Shown here one piece after another: positions 8,178-15,712 of a DNA stretch of 41,917 bases (its first letter is position 1; each line of letters opens with the position of its first letter). The notes beneath the pieces are model-generated. The model searched no databases. It saw only the letters and a list, made by a program, of their open reading frames with translations, and was not told the origin of the DNA. This DNA comes from a bacterium (GTDB lineage: Bacteria; Bacillota_I; Bacilli_A; RF39; UBA660), in assembly GCA_030531905.1 (NCBI GenBank), contig JAUNMG010000009.1:1-41917 (forward strand), read 5' to 3'. Made by a program: the position numbers and the translations under genes.

Positions 8178-9020
8178 TTATTTTTTATTAGTATTAGATT
8201 CTGTTTTTTTCTTTTCTATAGAATGATGTTTAGTGAAGACATTATTATATGCATCATCAAACATTGAAACATATTCACATGATGTAGAATAATTTCTCCA
8301 ATTTAACCATCCATTATAACAACCAGCATATTCGTATTCATTAAATTCAGGATATTGTTTTTTTATTTCTTTTATTCCTAAAAAGGCAGAGCAAACATTA
8401 GCATAATCATTATCTTTTAATAAATTATAGCAATCGTCATAACTCAAATTATAATTTGCTTGAAAGTTTGGTAATGAACTAACTGTATTTTGTTGAGTTA
8501 ATCCTAAATCATAGTTTCCTTCTCCATTGCAAGCAACCTGTCCACTGGAATTGAAATTACCTCTTGTTTCTACATAAATAATTGACATTAGAGAATCAAA
8601 AGGAATTTCATTAATAATTGACTGTTCATAAATAAAGTGTTGCAATGGTGCTGATAATTTGCAATTTTCATATATTTTATCTTCATCAGTTAAATCTAAA
8701 TTCTCTAATTCGCTTTGTCTTTTATATATTTTTTCTATACTATCACATTCATAAAAATCATTTAATACTTCTCTTTTAATATCACTTGTTTCGTTTAAAT
8801 CTGTAATTGCTAAATTATTTTCTTTATTTGAAATTTCCTTTAAATTCATTGGTACTTCTAAATTTATAAAATTATTATATTTCATATAATTTGCAACTGC
8901 TTCAGAAGTATCTAGTTTACTGTTCTGATTATTACTTAAACTAATTCCCTCAGACAATGAAAATATAGTAATAATTGCACTACTAAATATCTTTATATTA
9001 ATTGCCTTTCTTTTTTTCAT
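8178..9020 (-). CDS. Secreted lysozyme/transglycosylase-fold protein
   Basis: 280-aa exported protein: a basic N-terminus and one hydrophobic segment (residues about 8-28, signal peptide or anchor), a disordered linker, then a lysozyme-like domain. The catalytic-Glu context SIIYVETRGNFNS and the family-like YDLGLTQQN suggest a soluble lytic transglycosylase/lysozyme fold that cleaves peptidoglycan. The mature part has about eight cysteines, so disulfides are possible outside the cell. ATG at 9020 follows AGGGGG. Monocistronic, with its own terminator. The family call rests on two motifs and is moderate. Confidence 0.6.
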   Translation of the reverse strand: MKKRKAINIKIFSSAIITIFSLSEGISLSNNQNSKLDTSEAVANYMKYNNFINLEVPMNLKEISNKENNLAITDLNETSDIKREVLNDFYECDSIEKIYKRQSELENLDLTDEDKIYENCKLSAPLQHFIYEQSIINEIPFDSLMSIIYVETRGNFNSSGQVACNGEGNYDLGLTQQNTVSSLPNFQANYNLSYDDCYNLLKDNDYANVCSAFLGIKEIKKQYPEFNEYEYAGCYNGWLNWRNYSTSCEYVSMFDDAYNNVFTKHHSIEKKKTESNTNKK

Positions 9021-9082
9021 ATTTTTAGTCCCCCTAATAACTGTTGCAAATTATATCATATTTTTATTAATTTGTCAAAAAA

Positions 9083-9102
9083 ACAAGACATTCACGTCTT
9101 GT
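9083..9102 (-). terminator. Terminator after rpsU
   Basis: Perfect stem ACAAGAC/GTCTTGT with a 6-base loop and a following T run on the minus strand, just beyond the rpsU stop. Confidence 0.8.
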
Positions 9103-9108
9103 TTTATA

Positions 9109-9312
9109 TTAATTATCTCTATTATTTGAACGATTTCTTTTTCTAGAATTTTTAATTCCTTCTTTTTTAGCGTTTCTTCTTCTTACTCCTGGTTTATCAT
9201 AACATTCTCTTTTTTTGCATTCTGAAGGGACACCATCTCTAGCTACTTTTTGCTTAAATTTTCTTAAAGCCATATCTAGATTACCATTTTTAACAGTTAC
9301 TTGAGTTGCCAT
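9109..9312 (-). CDS. rpsU: 30S ribosomal protein bS21
   Basis: 67-aa basic protein of the 30S subunit, near the 3' end of 16S rRNA. Family features: LDMALRKFKQKVARDGVPSE, then KKRECYDKPGVRRRNAKK and an Arg/Lys-rich tail. I start at the ATG at 9312 (MATQVTVKNG), which follows GGGAGGGAGA; the longer in-frame reading to 9354 includes this binding site and is not real. The tail RKRNRSNNRDN is slightly longer than in many bS21 proteins. Monocistronic. Confidence 0.9.
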   Translation of the reverse strand: MATQVTVKNGNLDMALRKFKQKVARDGVPSECKKRECYDKPGVRRRNAKKEGIKNSRKRNRSNNRDN

Positions 9313-9394
9313 TTTTCTCCCTCCCTTCGTCTTCACTACTAACGAGTATAGCAAAACTTTCGTTATTTTTCAAGAATTTTTGACAAGTTTTTTA

Positions 9395-9574
9395 TTATTT
9401 TTGTGCTAAAGTTCTAATTATTTCATAAATATACCTTAAAAACATTCCTATATGACTACCACTATTATAAACAAATAACAAAAAATAGTTTATTATTGGC
9501 AGTAAAAATATTATACCAAGTACTACTAATATATTCCTTTGCTTCTTTATATGTTCAACTATTTTAATGGACAA
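9395..9574 (-). CDS. Small membrane protein, putative bacteriocin immunity protein
   Basis: 59-aa ORF starting with TTG at 9574, overlapping the end of the second precursor peptide by 16 bases. A short basic N-terminus (VEHIKKQR) is followed by a long hydrophobic stretch (about residues 14-36, LVVLGIIFLLPIINYFLLFV) and a short C-terminal tail. Small membrane proteins encoded directly after class II precursor genes usually protect the producer, so an immunity role is inferred from position, size and topology only. No sequence family is recognised. It is the last gene of the cluster. Confidence 0.5.
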   Translation of the reverse strand: MSIKIVEHIKKQRNILVVLGIIFLLPIINYFLLFVYNSGSHIGMFLRYIYEIIRTLAQK

Positions 9575-9726
9575 AGATCATCTTCTGCAATTCTTCTAAT
9601 CGAACTGCCAACACCTTTTCCGGCTTCCATCAAAATTTTTATAATATTAACAAATGAATTAATTATAGTACCACTAATATAATTACTACCTCCTATTATT
9701 TCATCTAAATCCTCTATTTTTTTCAT
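9559..9726 (-). CDS. Bacteriocin precursor peptide B with double-glycine leader
   Basis: 55-aa precursor. The leader MKKIEDLDEIIGG ends in GG, the cleavage site for C39 peptidases. The 42-residue core begins SNYISGTIINSFVNIIKILM and ends RRIAEDDLCPLK, amphipathic with a single Cys. AGGAG lies upstream of the ATG at 9726, and the ATG overlaps the TGA of precursor A (ATGA), indicating coupled translation. With precursor A it may form a two-peptide (class IIb) bacteriocin; that pairing is inferred from adjacency. Confidence 0.75.
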   Translation of the reverse strand: MKKIEDLDEIIGGSNYISGTIINSFVNIIKILMEAGKGVGSSIRRIAEDDLCPLK

Positions 9727-9863
9727 GATGAGCAACTCCTAGGGTGCACTATTCCTTCAAATACACCAGATAAAAATATTACAGCAGAAGCTATACCTAA
9801 AGCTACCCAAGCAGAAAAACCACCCTGAATTTTTTCAAGTTCATTGTTATTTAACTTTTTCAT
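9723..9863 (-). CDS. Bacteriocin precursor peptide A with double-glycine leader (class IIb type)
   Basis: 46-aa precursor. The leader MKKLNNNELEKIQGG is a textbook double-glycine leader (LxxxELxxIxGG). The 31-residue core starts FSAWVALGIASAVIFLSG and ends EGIVHPRSCSS. The hydrophobic AxGIAxAVIFxxGxxxG core and the Pro...Cys tail resemble the lactobin A/cerein 7B group of class IIb bacteriocins. GGGAGG precedes the ATG at 9863. The ATG overlaps the stop of the upstream accessory gene (ATGA), and its own stop overlaps precursor B. The sole cysteine means no intrapeptide disulfide. Confidence 0.8.
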   Translation of the reverse strand: MKKLNNNELEKIQGGFSAWVALGIASAVIFLSGVFEGIVHPRSCSS

Positions 9864-10263
9864 ATATCATCCTCCCAACATTTTTTAAAAATATTAAATA
9901 GAAATTTTTTATGGTTATAAATACTGATGATAATTGTATCATTATCCTTATATTTATTAGGAAATTTGATTTTAAATAAAACTTCATGATACCACTTCTT
10001 ATTTTGTTTTATGACATTCCTATTAACAGCGACAACTTCATATTTTAATCTTTTATTATCTATATATAAGAAATTATTATTTTTAATAAGTTTATAGTCA
10101 CTACTATCTAAATAAGATTTAGTATAATTTTTTGTTACAACTATTGTATTTAAAACTTTATAATCCCTGTACTTTTTACTGTAAAAAATACTAATAATAA
10201 ATATTTCAGTAAATATAAAGACAATAACTATAAAAATAATTAATCCAAATTTTTCATAATCAT
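9860..10263 (-). CDS. Bacteriocin-cluster accessory membrane protein; start codon unresolved
   Basis: An open frame of about 130 codons runs from about 10252 to the TGA at 9860. It begins KFGLIIFIVIVFIFTEIF (one membrane anchor) and continues as a soluble basic domain ending IFKKCWEDDI. It contains no in-frame ATG, GTG or TTG. An ATG-ATT-ATG pair at 10255-10263 lies one base out of frame, across a run of five A; six A would give MIMKKFGLII, a perfect start. A CTG at 10270, 8 bases after GGGAGG, is an in-frame alternative. Position between the exporter and the precursors, with 4-base overlaps, suggests an export accessory or immunity role. No family recognised. Confidence 0.6.
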
Positions 10264-12329
10264 TCTTCAGATAAAATACCTCCCTCTAGTTTAATAATTC
10301 TATTAAACAAATCATTATTATCATAACGATGAGAAATAATAATTATTATTTTATCTTTTAAATATTCAAAAATATTTTTAAGTATTTTTCTCTCCTTTAA
10401 AATATCTATTTGACTTAAAGCTTCATCAAAAATATAAATATCACTCTTCTTTAAAATACTTCTTGCTAGTATAATTCTCTGTCTTTCTCCTCCACTAAAA
10501 TTAAGACCATTTTCTTCTACCAGCTGATTATATGATAAAGAATTGTTGTCAACTAATTCATTTACTAAAGTTAGTTTTATCACCTTATCCACTTCTTCTT
10601 TAGTATAATCTTTTCCTAAAGTAATATTATTATAAAGTGTATCACTAAATAGAAATTCTTGTTGAGAAATATAAGTAATATTACTTCTAAGACTATCTAG
10701 ATTATAGTGATTGATATCCATATTATTTATACTTATCATTCCAAACGGAATTTCTAAATAACGCATCAATAATTTTACAAGTGTTGATTTTCCACATCCA
10801 CTAGGTCCTAACAAAAGTATCTTATCTTTAGAATTTATTATCAAATTAATATTTTTTAAAAGAGGTTTACTGTTGTATGAATAAGATAAATTCTGATATT
10901 TTATTTTTTTTAAGGAATAATTATTATTAAAATCACTAATCACAAATTTTTCTCTTTTGATATTGAATAAATCTTCTATTCTTTGTTTAGCAAGAATGTA
11001 ATTTGGATAATCATGAACTAGATTAACGATGTTAGATATAGAAGTATTTAAAAATGTTAAAATACTTTGATAGATGATTAATTGACCTAAACTTAAATTA
11101 GTCCTTATTACTTCATAGCTTCCTAATCCTAAAATTATTACTTGAAATAAGGCATTAATATTATTTGAAAAGTAAGTAAATAGTTCCTGTGTTAATGATA
11201 ATTTATAGACTGATTCTAAAAAATTTTGATATTTAATTTTTAATTTATCCATAACTAATTTTTCAGTATGCATTCCTTTAATTACATCCATACATGATAA
11301 TACTTCTACTAAATATGAATTTAGTTTTTCTTCCCTTCTATTATATTTTTTTATTTTAGATTTAAGTTTTGGTTTTTGTAATATATTAAGGATAATTAAA
11401 AATATAAATAATATCATTGAACATATTGTAAGTATCTTATTAATATTAAATAAGAGTACTATAAAGATAAAACTTGTGAAAATATCTGTTGAGCATACAG
11501 TAAAAAGCTTTACGGTGTATCCTTTTACATAGGATAAATCTCTTATTCTTGAAAGTATTTCTCCAGTAGTTCTATTCTTATAATAAAGATATGGAAGTAA
11601 AATAATTTGTTTATATGTCTTTAAAGTTATTTTATAGTCTAAAAGTTCGCTGTATTTAGTAATAAGAATATTTCTTAGTACAGCAGAAATTTCTTTTAAA
11701 ATATAAATTACTCCAACTATTAAAGAAATAATCATTATATTATTACTAACTTTATACTCAATACTAAAATTAAGTAAGTATTTAAAATGAAAAGCAGATA
11801 AAATATGAAATAAAAAGTATGATAGGTTTAAATACAAAATAGTTAGGAATAATTTCTTATGTTCATTAAAAAAGCAACTAATAGTTTCCTTTATCTCTTT
11901 GTTTTCTTGAAAATTTGGTAATTTTTTATTCGGGGTTAAAAATATATAGTTATTACTAGACATTAATTTAAATTCCGAAGCTGAGATTAATCTTTTACCT
12001 TTGGCGGGGTCCATTATAACAATTTTATTTGCTTTTAAATCTATATCATAAATCACTACAAAATGCTGATAACTTTTGTTTATGATAACATGAGATATAC
12101 AAGGTAAACTAGACTTATTAAGACTTTCTAACTCTCCTTTCATTGCGATAGAAGAAAATCCTAAACTCTCACTAGCAGTAACTAGATTATATGCAGTAAC
12201 ACCGTTTTTAGTAGTATTTGTGAGTTGTCTTAAATATTCCTTAGAACAATTTCCTCCATAATGCCTAATAATAGAAAGCAAACAACAAATACCACAATCC
12301 TTAATCCCATCTTGTAAAATAACTTTCAT
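10260..12329 (-). CDS. Bacteriocin-processing peptidase C39/ABC exporter
   Basis: 689-aa ABC transporter that cleaves double-glycine leaders and exports the mature peptides. Residues 1-130 form a C39 peptidase: Gln6 and Cys12 in QDGIKDCGICCLL, His in YQHFVVIYDI, Asp in IVMDPAKGK. A transmembrane domain with about six helices follows (about 160-430), then an ATPase domain with Walker A LLGPSGCGKST, signature NFSGGERQRI, Walker B IYIFDEAL and the H-loop ISHR. The substrates are almost certainly the two GG-leader peptides downstream. The AGGAGG site is unusually far (about 16 bases) from the ATG at 12329, but no other in-frame start exists. No HlyD-type partner gene is visible. Confidence 0.92.
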   Translation of the reverse strand: MKVILQDGIKDCGICCLLSIIRHYGGNCSKEYLRQLTNTTKNGVTAYNLVTASESLGFSSIAMKGELESLNKSSLPCISHVIINKSYQHFVVIYDIDLKANKIVIMDPAKGKRLISASEFKLMSSNNYIFLTPNKKLPNFQENKEIKETISCFFNEHKKLFLTILYLNLSYFLFHILSAFHFKYLLNFSIEYKVSNNIMIISLIVGVIYILKEISAVLRNILITKYSELLDYKITLKTYKQIILLPYLYYKNRTTGEILSRIRDLSYVKGYTVKLFTVCSTDIFTSFIFIVLLFNINKILTICSMILFIFLIILNILQKPKLKSKIKKYNRREEKLNSYLVEVLSCMDVIKGMHTEKLVMDKLKIKYQNFLESVYKLSLTQELFTYFSNNINALFQVIILGLGSYEVIRTNLSLGQLIIYQSILTFLNTSISNIVNLVHDYPNYILAKQRIEDLFNIKREKFVISDFNNNYSLKKIKYQNLSYSYNSKPLLKNINLIINSKDKILLLGPSGCGKSTLVKLLMRYLEIPFGMISINNMDINHYNLDSLRSNITYISQQEFLFSDTLYNNITLGKDYTKEEVDKVIKLTLVNELVDNNSLSYNQLVEENGLNFSGGERQRIILARSILKKSDIYIFDEALSQIDILKERKILKNIFEYLKDKIIIIISHRYDNNDLFNRIIKLEGGILSEE

Positions 12330-12377
12330 ATGTCAATTTATAATACCTCCTACTTCTATTATTGTAGAAGAAATTAC

Positions 12378-12391
12378 TTTTTCCGGAAAAA
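12378..12391. promoter_or_regulatory. Perfect 14-bp palindrome upstream of the bacteriocin operon
   Basis: TTTTTCCGGAAAAA is a perfect inverted repeat about 50 bases before the exporter start, between the operon and the tRNA terminator. A weak -10 (TACAAT) lies just downstream on the minus strand, so the palindrome would overlap the -35 region. A repressor/activator site is a guess; no regulator gene is in the cluster. Confidence 0.35.
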
Positions 12392-12402
12392 ATTGAAAAA
12401 AA

Positions 12403-12424
12403 AAGATTCTTAAATAAGAATCTT
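12403..12424 (-). terminator. Terminator after tRNA-Arg
   Basis: Stem AAGATTCT/AGAATCTT around a short AT loop, followed on the minus strand by a T-rich tract. Confidence 0.8.
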
Positions 12425-12435
12425 ACTATCATTAA

Positions 12436-12512
12436 TGGTGTCCGCGAGGCGACTCGAACGCCTGACCGATCGCTTAGAAGGCGATTGCTCTATCCAGCTG
12501 AGCTACGCAGAC
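12436..12512 (-). tRNA. tRNA-Arg (anticodon UCU)
   Basis: 77-base cloverleaf including an encoded CCA. The acceptor GTCTGCG pairs with CGCGGAC (one G-T), with discriminator A. D arm AGCTCAGCTGGATAGAGC; anticodon stem ATCGC/GCGAT around loop CTTCTAA giving anticodon TCT; T arm with GTTCGAG. It decodes AGA/AGG arginine codons, the main Arg codons in this AT-rich genome. Only tRNA in the window. Confidence 0.95.
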
Positions 12513-12615
12513 ATAACCAACTGACAAGATAAATTATACAACAATATGTAATATCTTTCAAGTGGTTTTTTTACTTTTTTATATAAAAATAAATAACAGA
12601 TATCATCAGTACTCC

Positions 12616-13803
12616 TTAAATGGTTTTTACTTTTTGATTTAGAGATTTATTCTTAATTCTTCTAACGGAACTTTCAACTGCAGACTTATCATGTTCACTG
12701 TAAATGAATTTAATTATATTTTCTATATCATTATAGTCTATATGAGATTCAGCTTTTTGACCTAAAAATTCCAATATATCATTACTTTCAGTTGAAATGT
12801 TAATTTCTTTCCTACACTTAACATAATTTTGCATATTTTTCTGAACAGAACTTAAATACTCAGTAACTAAAGGAAGCTTTAAACCAACAGATTGTAAAGC
12901 AAGAAGATTTTTATGATACCACTTTGCCTCTTTATTCATAAATCTAATATAAGATATAATTTGGTTATCTAACTCATCGCTACTTTCTATATTACTATTT
13001 CCAATTTCTATAATATCACTTAAATTTATATCATTAAGTGGATATTCTAAGTTATGTTCATTTAACTCAATAAATGACTGTTTAATTTGATTTTCAAGAT
13101 CTTTTCCATCTAATTTTGTTATGTTAATAATATTATAATTATAATCCATAATTGCATATAAATCATCATGAATAGTTTTAATTACAATATAGTTATCAAT
13201 AAGATTAAAATTTAAGAAATCAAAACCATACCTATCACAAACACTATGAAATTCACTAGACAAATTAACCTCTTCTATAGTTTTCTTTCTTTGATACTTT
13301 TTAATTTTTGTTTTTATATCATCAAGATTATTAAAATCAGTTATACCTATTGCATCTAGTAATATATCTATGGTATATTCTTTATCATTTGACATTAATT
13401 TTTTGGATATATCAAGAACTAAATCATATTTATCAATATTTGCTTCATGTGATATATCAACTAATATATCGCCAACTTTAGATACTAGTTCTTCATCAAA
13501 AGTTGGACTAGTAATTTCTAAATCATTAAGAAATTTTAGTTCTTCATAATCGAGCTTTTTAAAACTTGATTTCATATGGTGACATAGTCTATTAACTCTT
13601 GGATTATATGGAATATCATCCTTTACATCCTTAATTAAATATCTGTCATGATAAAGACCTAATTGATTTAGTATATGAATCATGGAATTCATTTTAATTT
13701 TAAAATTTTCATCATCAAAATTAATTGTCTCTTTATAAAATAATGAATAGACTCTATAAAATTCAAAATCAATTTTCATATCCATTTCAGCTAATTTATC
13801 CAT
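12616..13803 (-). CDS. Hypothetical protein, about 395 aa
   Basis: No family recognised. Predicted soluble, acidic and mostly helical, with many Asp/Asn/Ile residues and no signal peptide or membrane segment. It starts MDKLAEMDMKIDFEFYRVY; the C-terminal third contains a helical segment (RFMNKEAKWYHKNLLALQS). I choose the ATG at 13803 because GAGGG lies 5 bases upstream; the GTG at 13824 would place that site inside the gene. Flanked by tRNA-Arg and gerM but with its own start region, so operon membership is unclear. Confidence 0.7.
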   Translation of the reverse strand: MDKLAEMDMKIDFEFYRVYSLFYKETINFDDENFKIKMNSMIHILNQLGLYHDRYLIKDVKDDIPYNPRVNRLCHHMKSSFKKLDYEELKFLNDLEITSPTFDEELVSKVGDILVDISHEANIDKYDLVLDISKKLMSNDKEYTIDILLDAIGITDFNNLDDIKTKIKKYQRKKTIEEVNLSSEFHSVCDRYGFDFLNFNLIDNYIVIKTIHDDLYAIMDYNYNIINITKLDGKDLENQIKQSFIELNEHNLEYPLNDINLSDIIEIGNSNIESSDELDNQIISYIRFMNKEAKWYHKNLLALQSVGLKLPLVTEYLSSVQKNMQNYVKCRKEINISTESNDILEFLGQKAESHIDYNDIENIIKFIYSEHDKSAVESSVRRIKNKSLNQKVKTI

Positions 13804-13862
13804 ATTATCCCTCTTCTTTTGCACTGTATTTTAACATAAAGTATCAAAAAAAACAATTAAAA

Positions 13863-13886
13863 AACAATATCTAAAAAAATATTGTT
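13863..13886 (-). terminator. Terminator after gerM-like gene
   Basis: Stem AACAATAT/ATATTGTT with an A/T loop, followed by T-rich sequence on the minus strand. Confidence 0.7.
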
Positions 13887-13888
13887 CT

Positions 13889-14812
13889 TTATTTTATATC
13901 ATTTAATCCAATTGTTTCAACATTTTTCCCATCAACATTTATCATGACTTGTCCTACATCATAATTAGCAAAAACAGAATATGCTAAAGTATAAGTAACT
14001 TCTTCTAAAATTTTATTATCGCCATCAAAAATAGCATTATTAAAGTTAATTGTCATCACGTTTTCTGCTTCTTTATAATCAAGTAATTTGGTATTACTAT
14101 TTAAAAAGCTCATTAAGTTTGGTTCATATATATAACTTGCAGTTAACTCATCAATTATAATTTTTATTTTTTCATCATTATTATTTAAATATTTAGTAAC
14201 AGGTACATAATAATTTATTCCATCTATCTGTTCTAGATAATAAACAACTACTTTATTAATATCTTTTCTTGACTTTATGTCATAGCTTTTATTAATTCCA
14301 ATACTTTTATCTAAGACTTTATTATAACCATCAATAGTTTCACCATTAACCTCTATTATAACACCATCAATTTCTCCTAAATCCATGACACTATAGACGA
14401 TAGATTCAATTATTTTTTCAACTTTTTCTTTATCCTTAATTAATTTATTATCAAAATTAAGAGTTAAATAATGTTCATCATAATACACTTCTAGAAGTTT
14501 TGTATTTTCTGGAATTGTTGCTTTTAGCCCATCTGGAAATTTAGCATTATCATTTATGGTTAAGTTCTTAATTAGTTTTCTTACTTGTTCTTCCTTTGTT
14601 GTAGAGTCTAACAATATTTTAGTTTTAACTAAATAGTCATTCTTATCTAATAAATAAATATTATTAGTTCCTATTCCCGTTATATATTCGACCTCTAAAT
14701 TTGTTTTTAATGCATCATCTTGATAGAGACTAGGAATTGAGTATACAACTAATAAAACAAAGGCAGTTAATGTTGTTATAAATATTTTTCTTAAAGCTTT
14801 TTTCTTTAGCAT
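13889..14812 (-). CDS. gerM: GerM-like spore protein with two GerMN domains
   Basis: About 307-aa membrane-anchored protein: one N-terminal transmembrane segment (about residues 12-28) and two GerMN-type repeats. Each repeat has the pattern hydrophobic-YYL/YLL, then LTLNF(D) or MTINFNNA, then a VxYTLAYS/IVYSVMDL helix and a VxIxVNGE/VMINVDGK hairpin. GerM is needed for sporulation and spore germination in Bacillus and sits in the intermembrane space of the forespore. The lipoprotein cysteine of Bacillus GerM is absent here. ATG at 14812 follows AGGTGAT. It lies behind gerE, as gerE and gerM neighbour each other in Bacillus, which supports the call. Confidence 0.8.
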   Translation of the reverse strand: MLKKKALRKIFITTLTAFVLLVVYSIPSLYQDDALKTNLEVEYITGIGTNNIYLLDKNDYLVKTKILLDSTTKEEQVRKLIKNLTINDNAKFPDGLKATIPENTKLLEVYYDEHYLTLNFDNKLIKDKEKVEKIIESIVYSVMDLGEIDGVIIEVNGETIDGYNKVLDKSIGINKSYDIKSRKDINKVVVYYLEQIDGINYYVPVTKYLNNNDEKIKIIIDELTASYIYEPNLMSFLNSNTKLLDYKEAENVMTINFNNAIFDGDNKILEEVTYTLAYSVFANYDVGQVMINVDGKNVETIGLNDIK

Positions 14813-14841
14813 AATAAATATCACCTAGTCAATAATATGAA

Positions 14842-14866
14842 AAATCGTACTAAAATAGTACGATTT
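14842..14866 (-). terminator. Terminator after gerE
   Basis: Stem AAATCGTACT/AGTACGATTT with a 4-5-base loop at the gerE stop, followed by T-rich sequence on the minus strand. It may limit read-through into gerM. Confidence 0.75.
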
Positions 14867-15071
14867 ATAGTGAAATTTCACCTAATTTTAATAATTCTAC
14901 AACAGCACTTGCTCTACCATTTACTCCTAGTTTTTGCATTGCATTAGAAATGTGATTTCTTACTGTTTTTTCACTTATTTGTAAATCCTTAGCTATATCT
15001 TTAGTTGTTTTATTAAGTATTAATAGTTCAAACACTTCTTTTTCTCTATTTGTAAGAATTTTATTTGACAT
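14865..15071 (-). CDS. gerE: GerE-like LuxR-type transcription regulator
   Basis: 68-aa stand-alone LuxR/GerE helix-turn-helix: LTNREKEVFELLILNKTTKDIAKDLQISEKTVRNHISNAM then the QKLGV turn. There is no receiver or ligand domain, as in GerE, the late mother-cell regulator of spore coat genes (74 aa in Bacillus subtilis). ATG at 15071 has GAAGGGAAG upstream. Its neighbours, a GerM-like gene and a SpoIIIAH-like gene, fit a sporulation context. Another small LuxR-type regulator is the alternative. Confidence 0.8.
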   Translation of the reverse strand: MSNKILTNREKEVFELLILNKTTKDIAKDLQISEKTVRNHISNAMQKLGVNGRASAVVELLKLGEISL

Positions 15072-15144
15072 AGTATTCTTCCCTTCTTTTATACTTACCT
15101 AGAGTATTGTATGAAACAAGAGTAAATACGTTCAGTCAAAGTGC

Positions 15145-15648
15145 CTAGCTTTTCTTAAATGTTACAGTAATATACATTTTCTCTTCGTAGTTAGATTGAA
15201 CAAGTCGCATGATATTGTTTGCTATACTACTATCATGTTTTTCTTTAATAGCTACTACTTCAATATTCTTTTGATCTATCTTTACAAAACTATCTAATTC
15301 TAACTTTTCCTTGATTTGTTTTTCTAAGTTTTCTTCTTGTCCTTGAAGTTGATTCAAGTATTTTAATTGCTCATAAGCATTATTCTTTTCATCTGTTGTT
15401 GCCTTTTTATTTGTAAGTTTTTCTTGTAAACTTACCATTTGTTCTTGACGTTCTTCTTCTAAAGAAACTCTCATTGCAACTAAACTAGATGTTTCCTTGA
15501 CAGTTGCTTTTTTCTTACTACTTTTAGTAACAACACTATTATTTTTATCTCCTATTAACAAATCATTTGGCATTGTAATGTAATAGACACTAAGAACTAA
15601 TATCAAACTAAATAATGTTAAAAACCATAAATTTTGTTTGTTTATCAT
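15145..15648 (-). CDS. spoIIIAH: SpoIIIAH-like stage III sporulation protein
   Basis: 167 aa. One N-terminal membrane anchor (KQNLWFLTLFSLILVLSVYYI, typical of SpoIIIAH), a disordered Lys/Ser linker, a coiled-coil-like region (SLEEERQEQMVSLQEKLTN to KEKLELD) and a C-terminal YscJ/FliF-like domain ending YITVTF. SpoIIIAH builds the mother-cell side of the channel across the engulfed forespore with SpoIIQ. In Bacillus it ends the spoIIIAA-AH operon; here no other spoIIIA gene is adjacent, so it stands alone or the rest is elsewhere. ATG follows GGAGGAGG. Confidence 0.85.
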   Translation of the reverse strand: MINKQNLWFLTLFSLILVLSVYYITMPNDLLIGDKNNSVVTKSSKKKATVKETSSLVAMRVSLEEERQEQMVSLQEKLTNKKATTDEKNNAYEQLKYLNQLQGQEENLEKQIKEKLELDSFVKIDQKNIEVVAIKEKHDSSIANNIMRLVQSNYEEKMYITVTFKKS

Positions 15649-15691
15649 ACGAAGCCTCCTCCTTACGATAAACTATATGTTCCAAAAAAAA

Positions 15692-15712
15692 AGAATATTA
15701 CAAGAATATTCT
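15692..15712 (-). terminator. Terminator after the DUF5684 gene
   Basis: Stem GAATATT/AATATTC followed by nine T on the minus strand. Confidence 0.8.

Noticed and set aside
12330..12512. tRNA-Arg as the attachment site of a bacteriocin-carrying element
   Set aside because: No duplicated tRNA 3' end at the far side of the cluster (9350-9400) and no integrase or recombinase gene.
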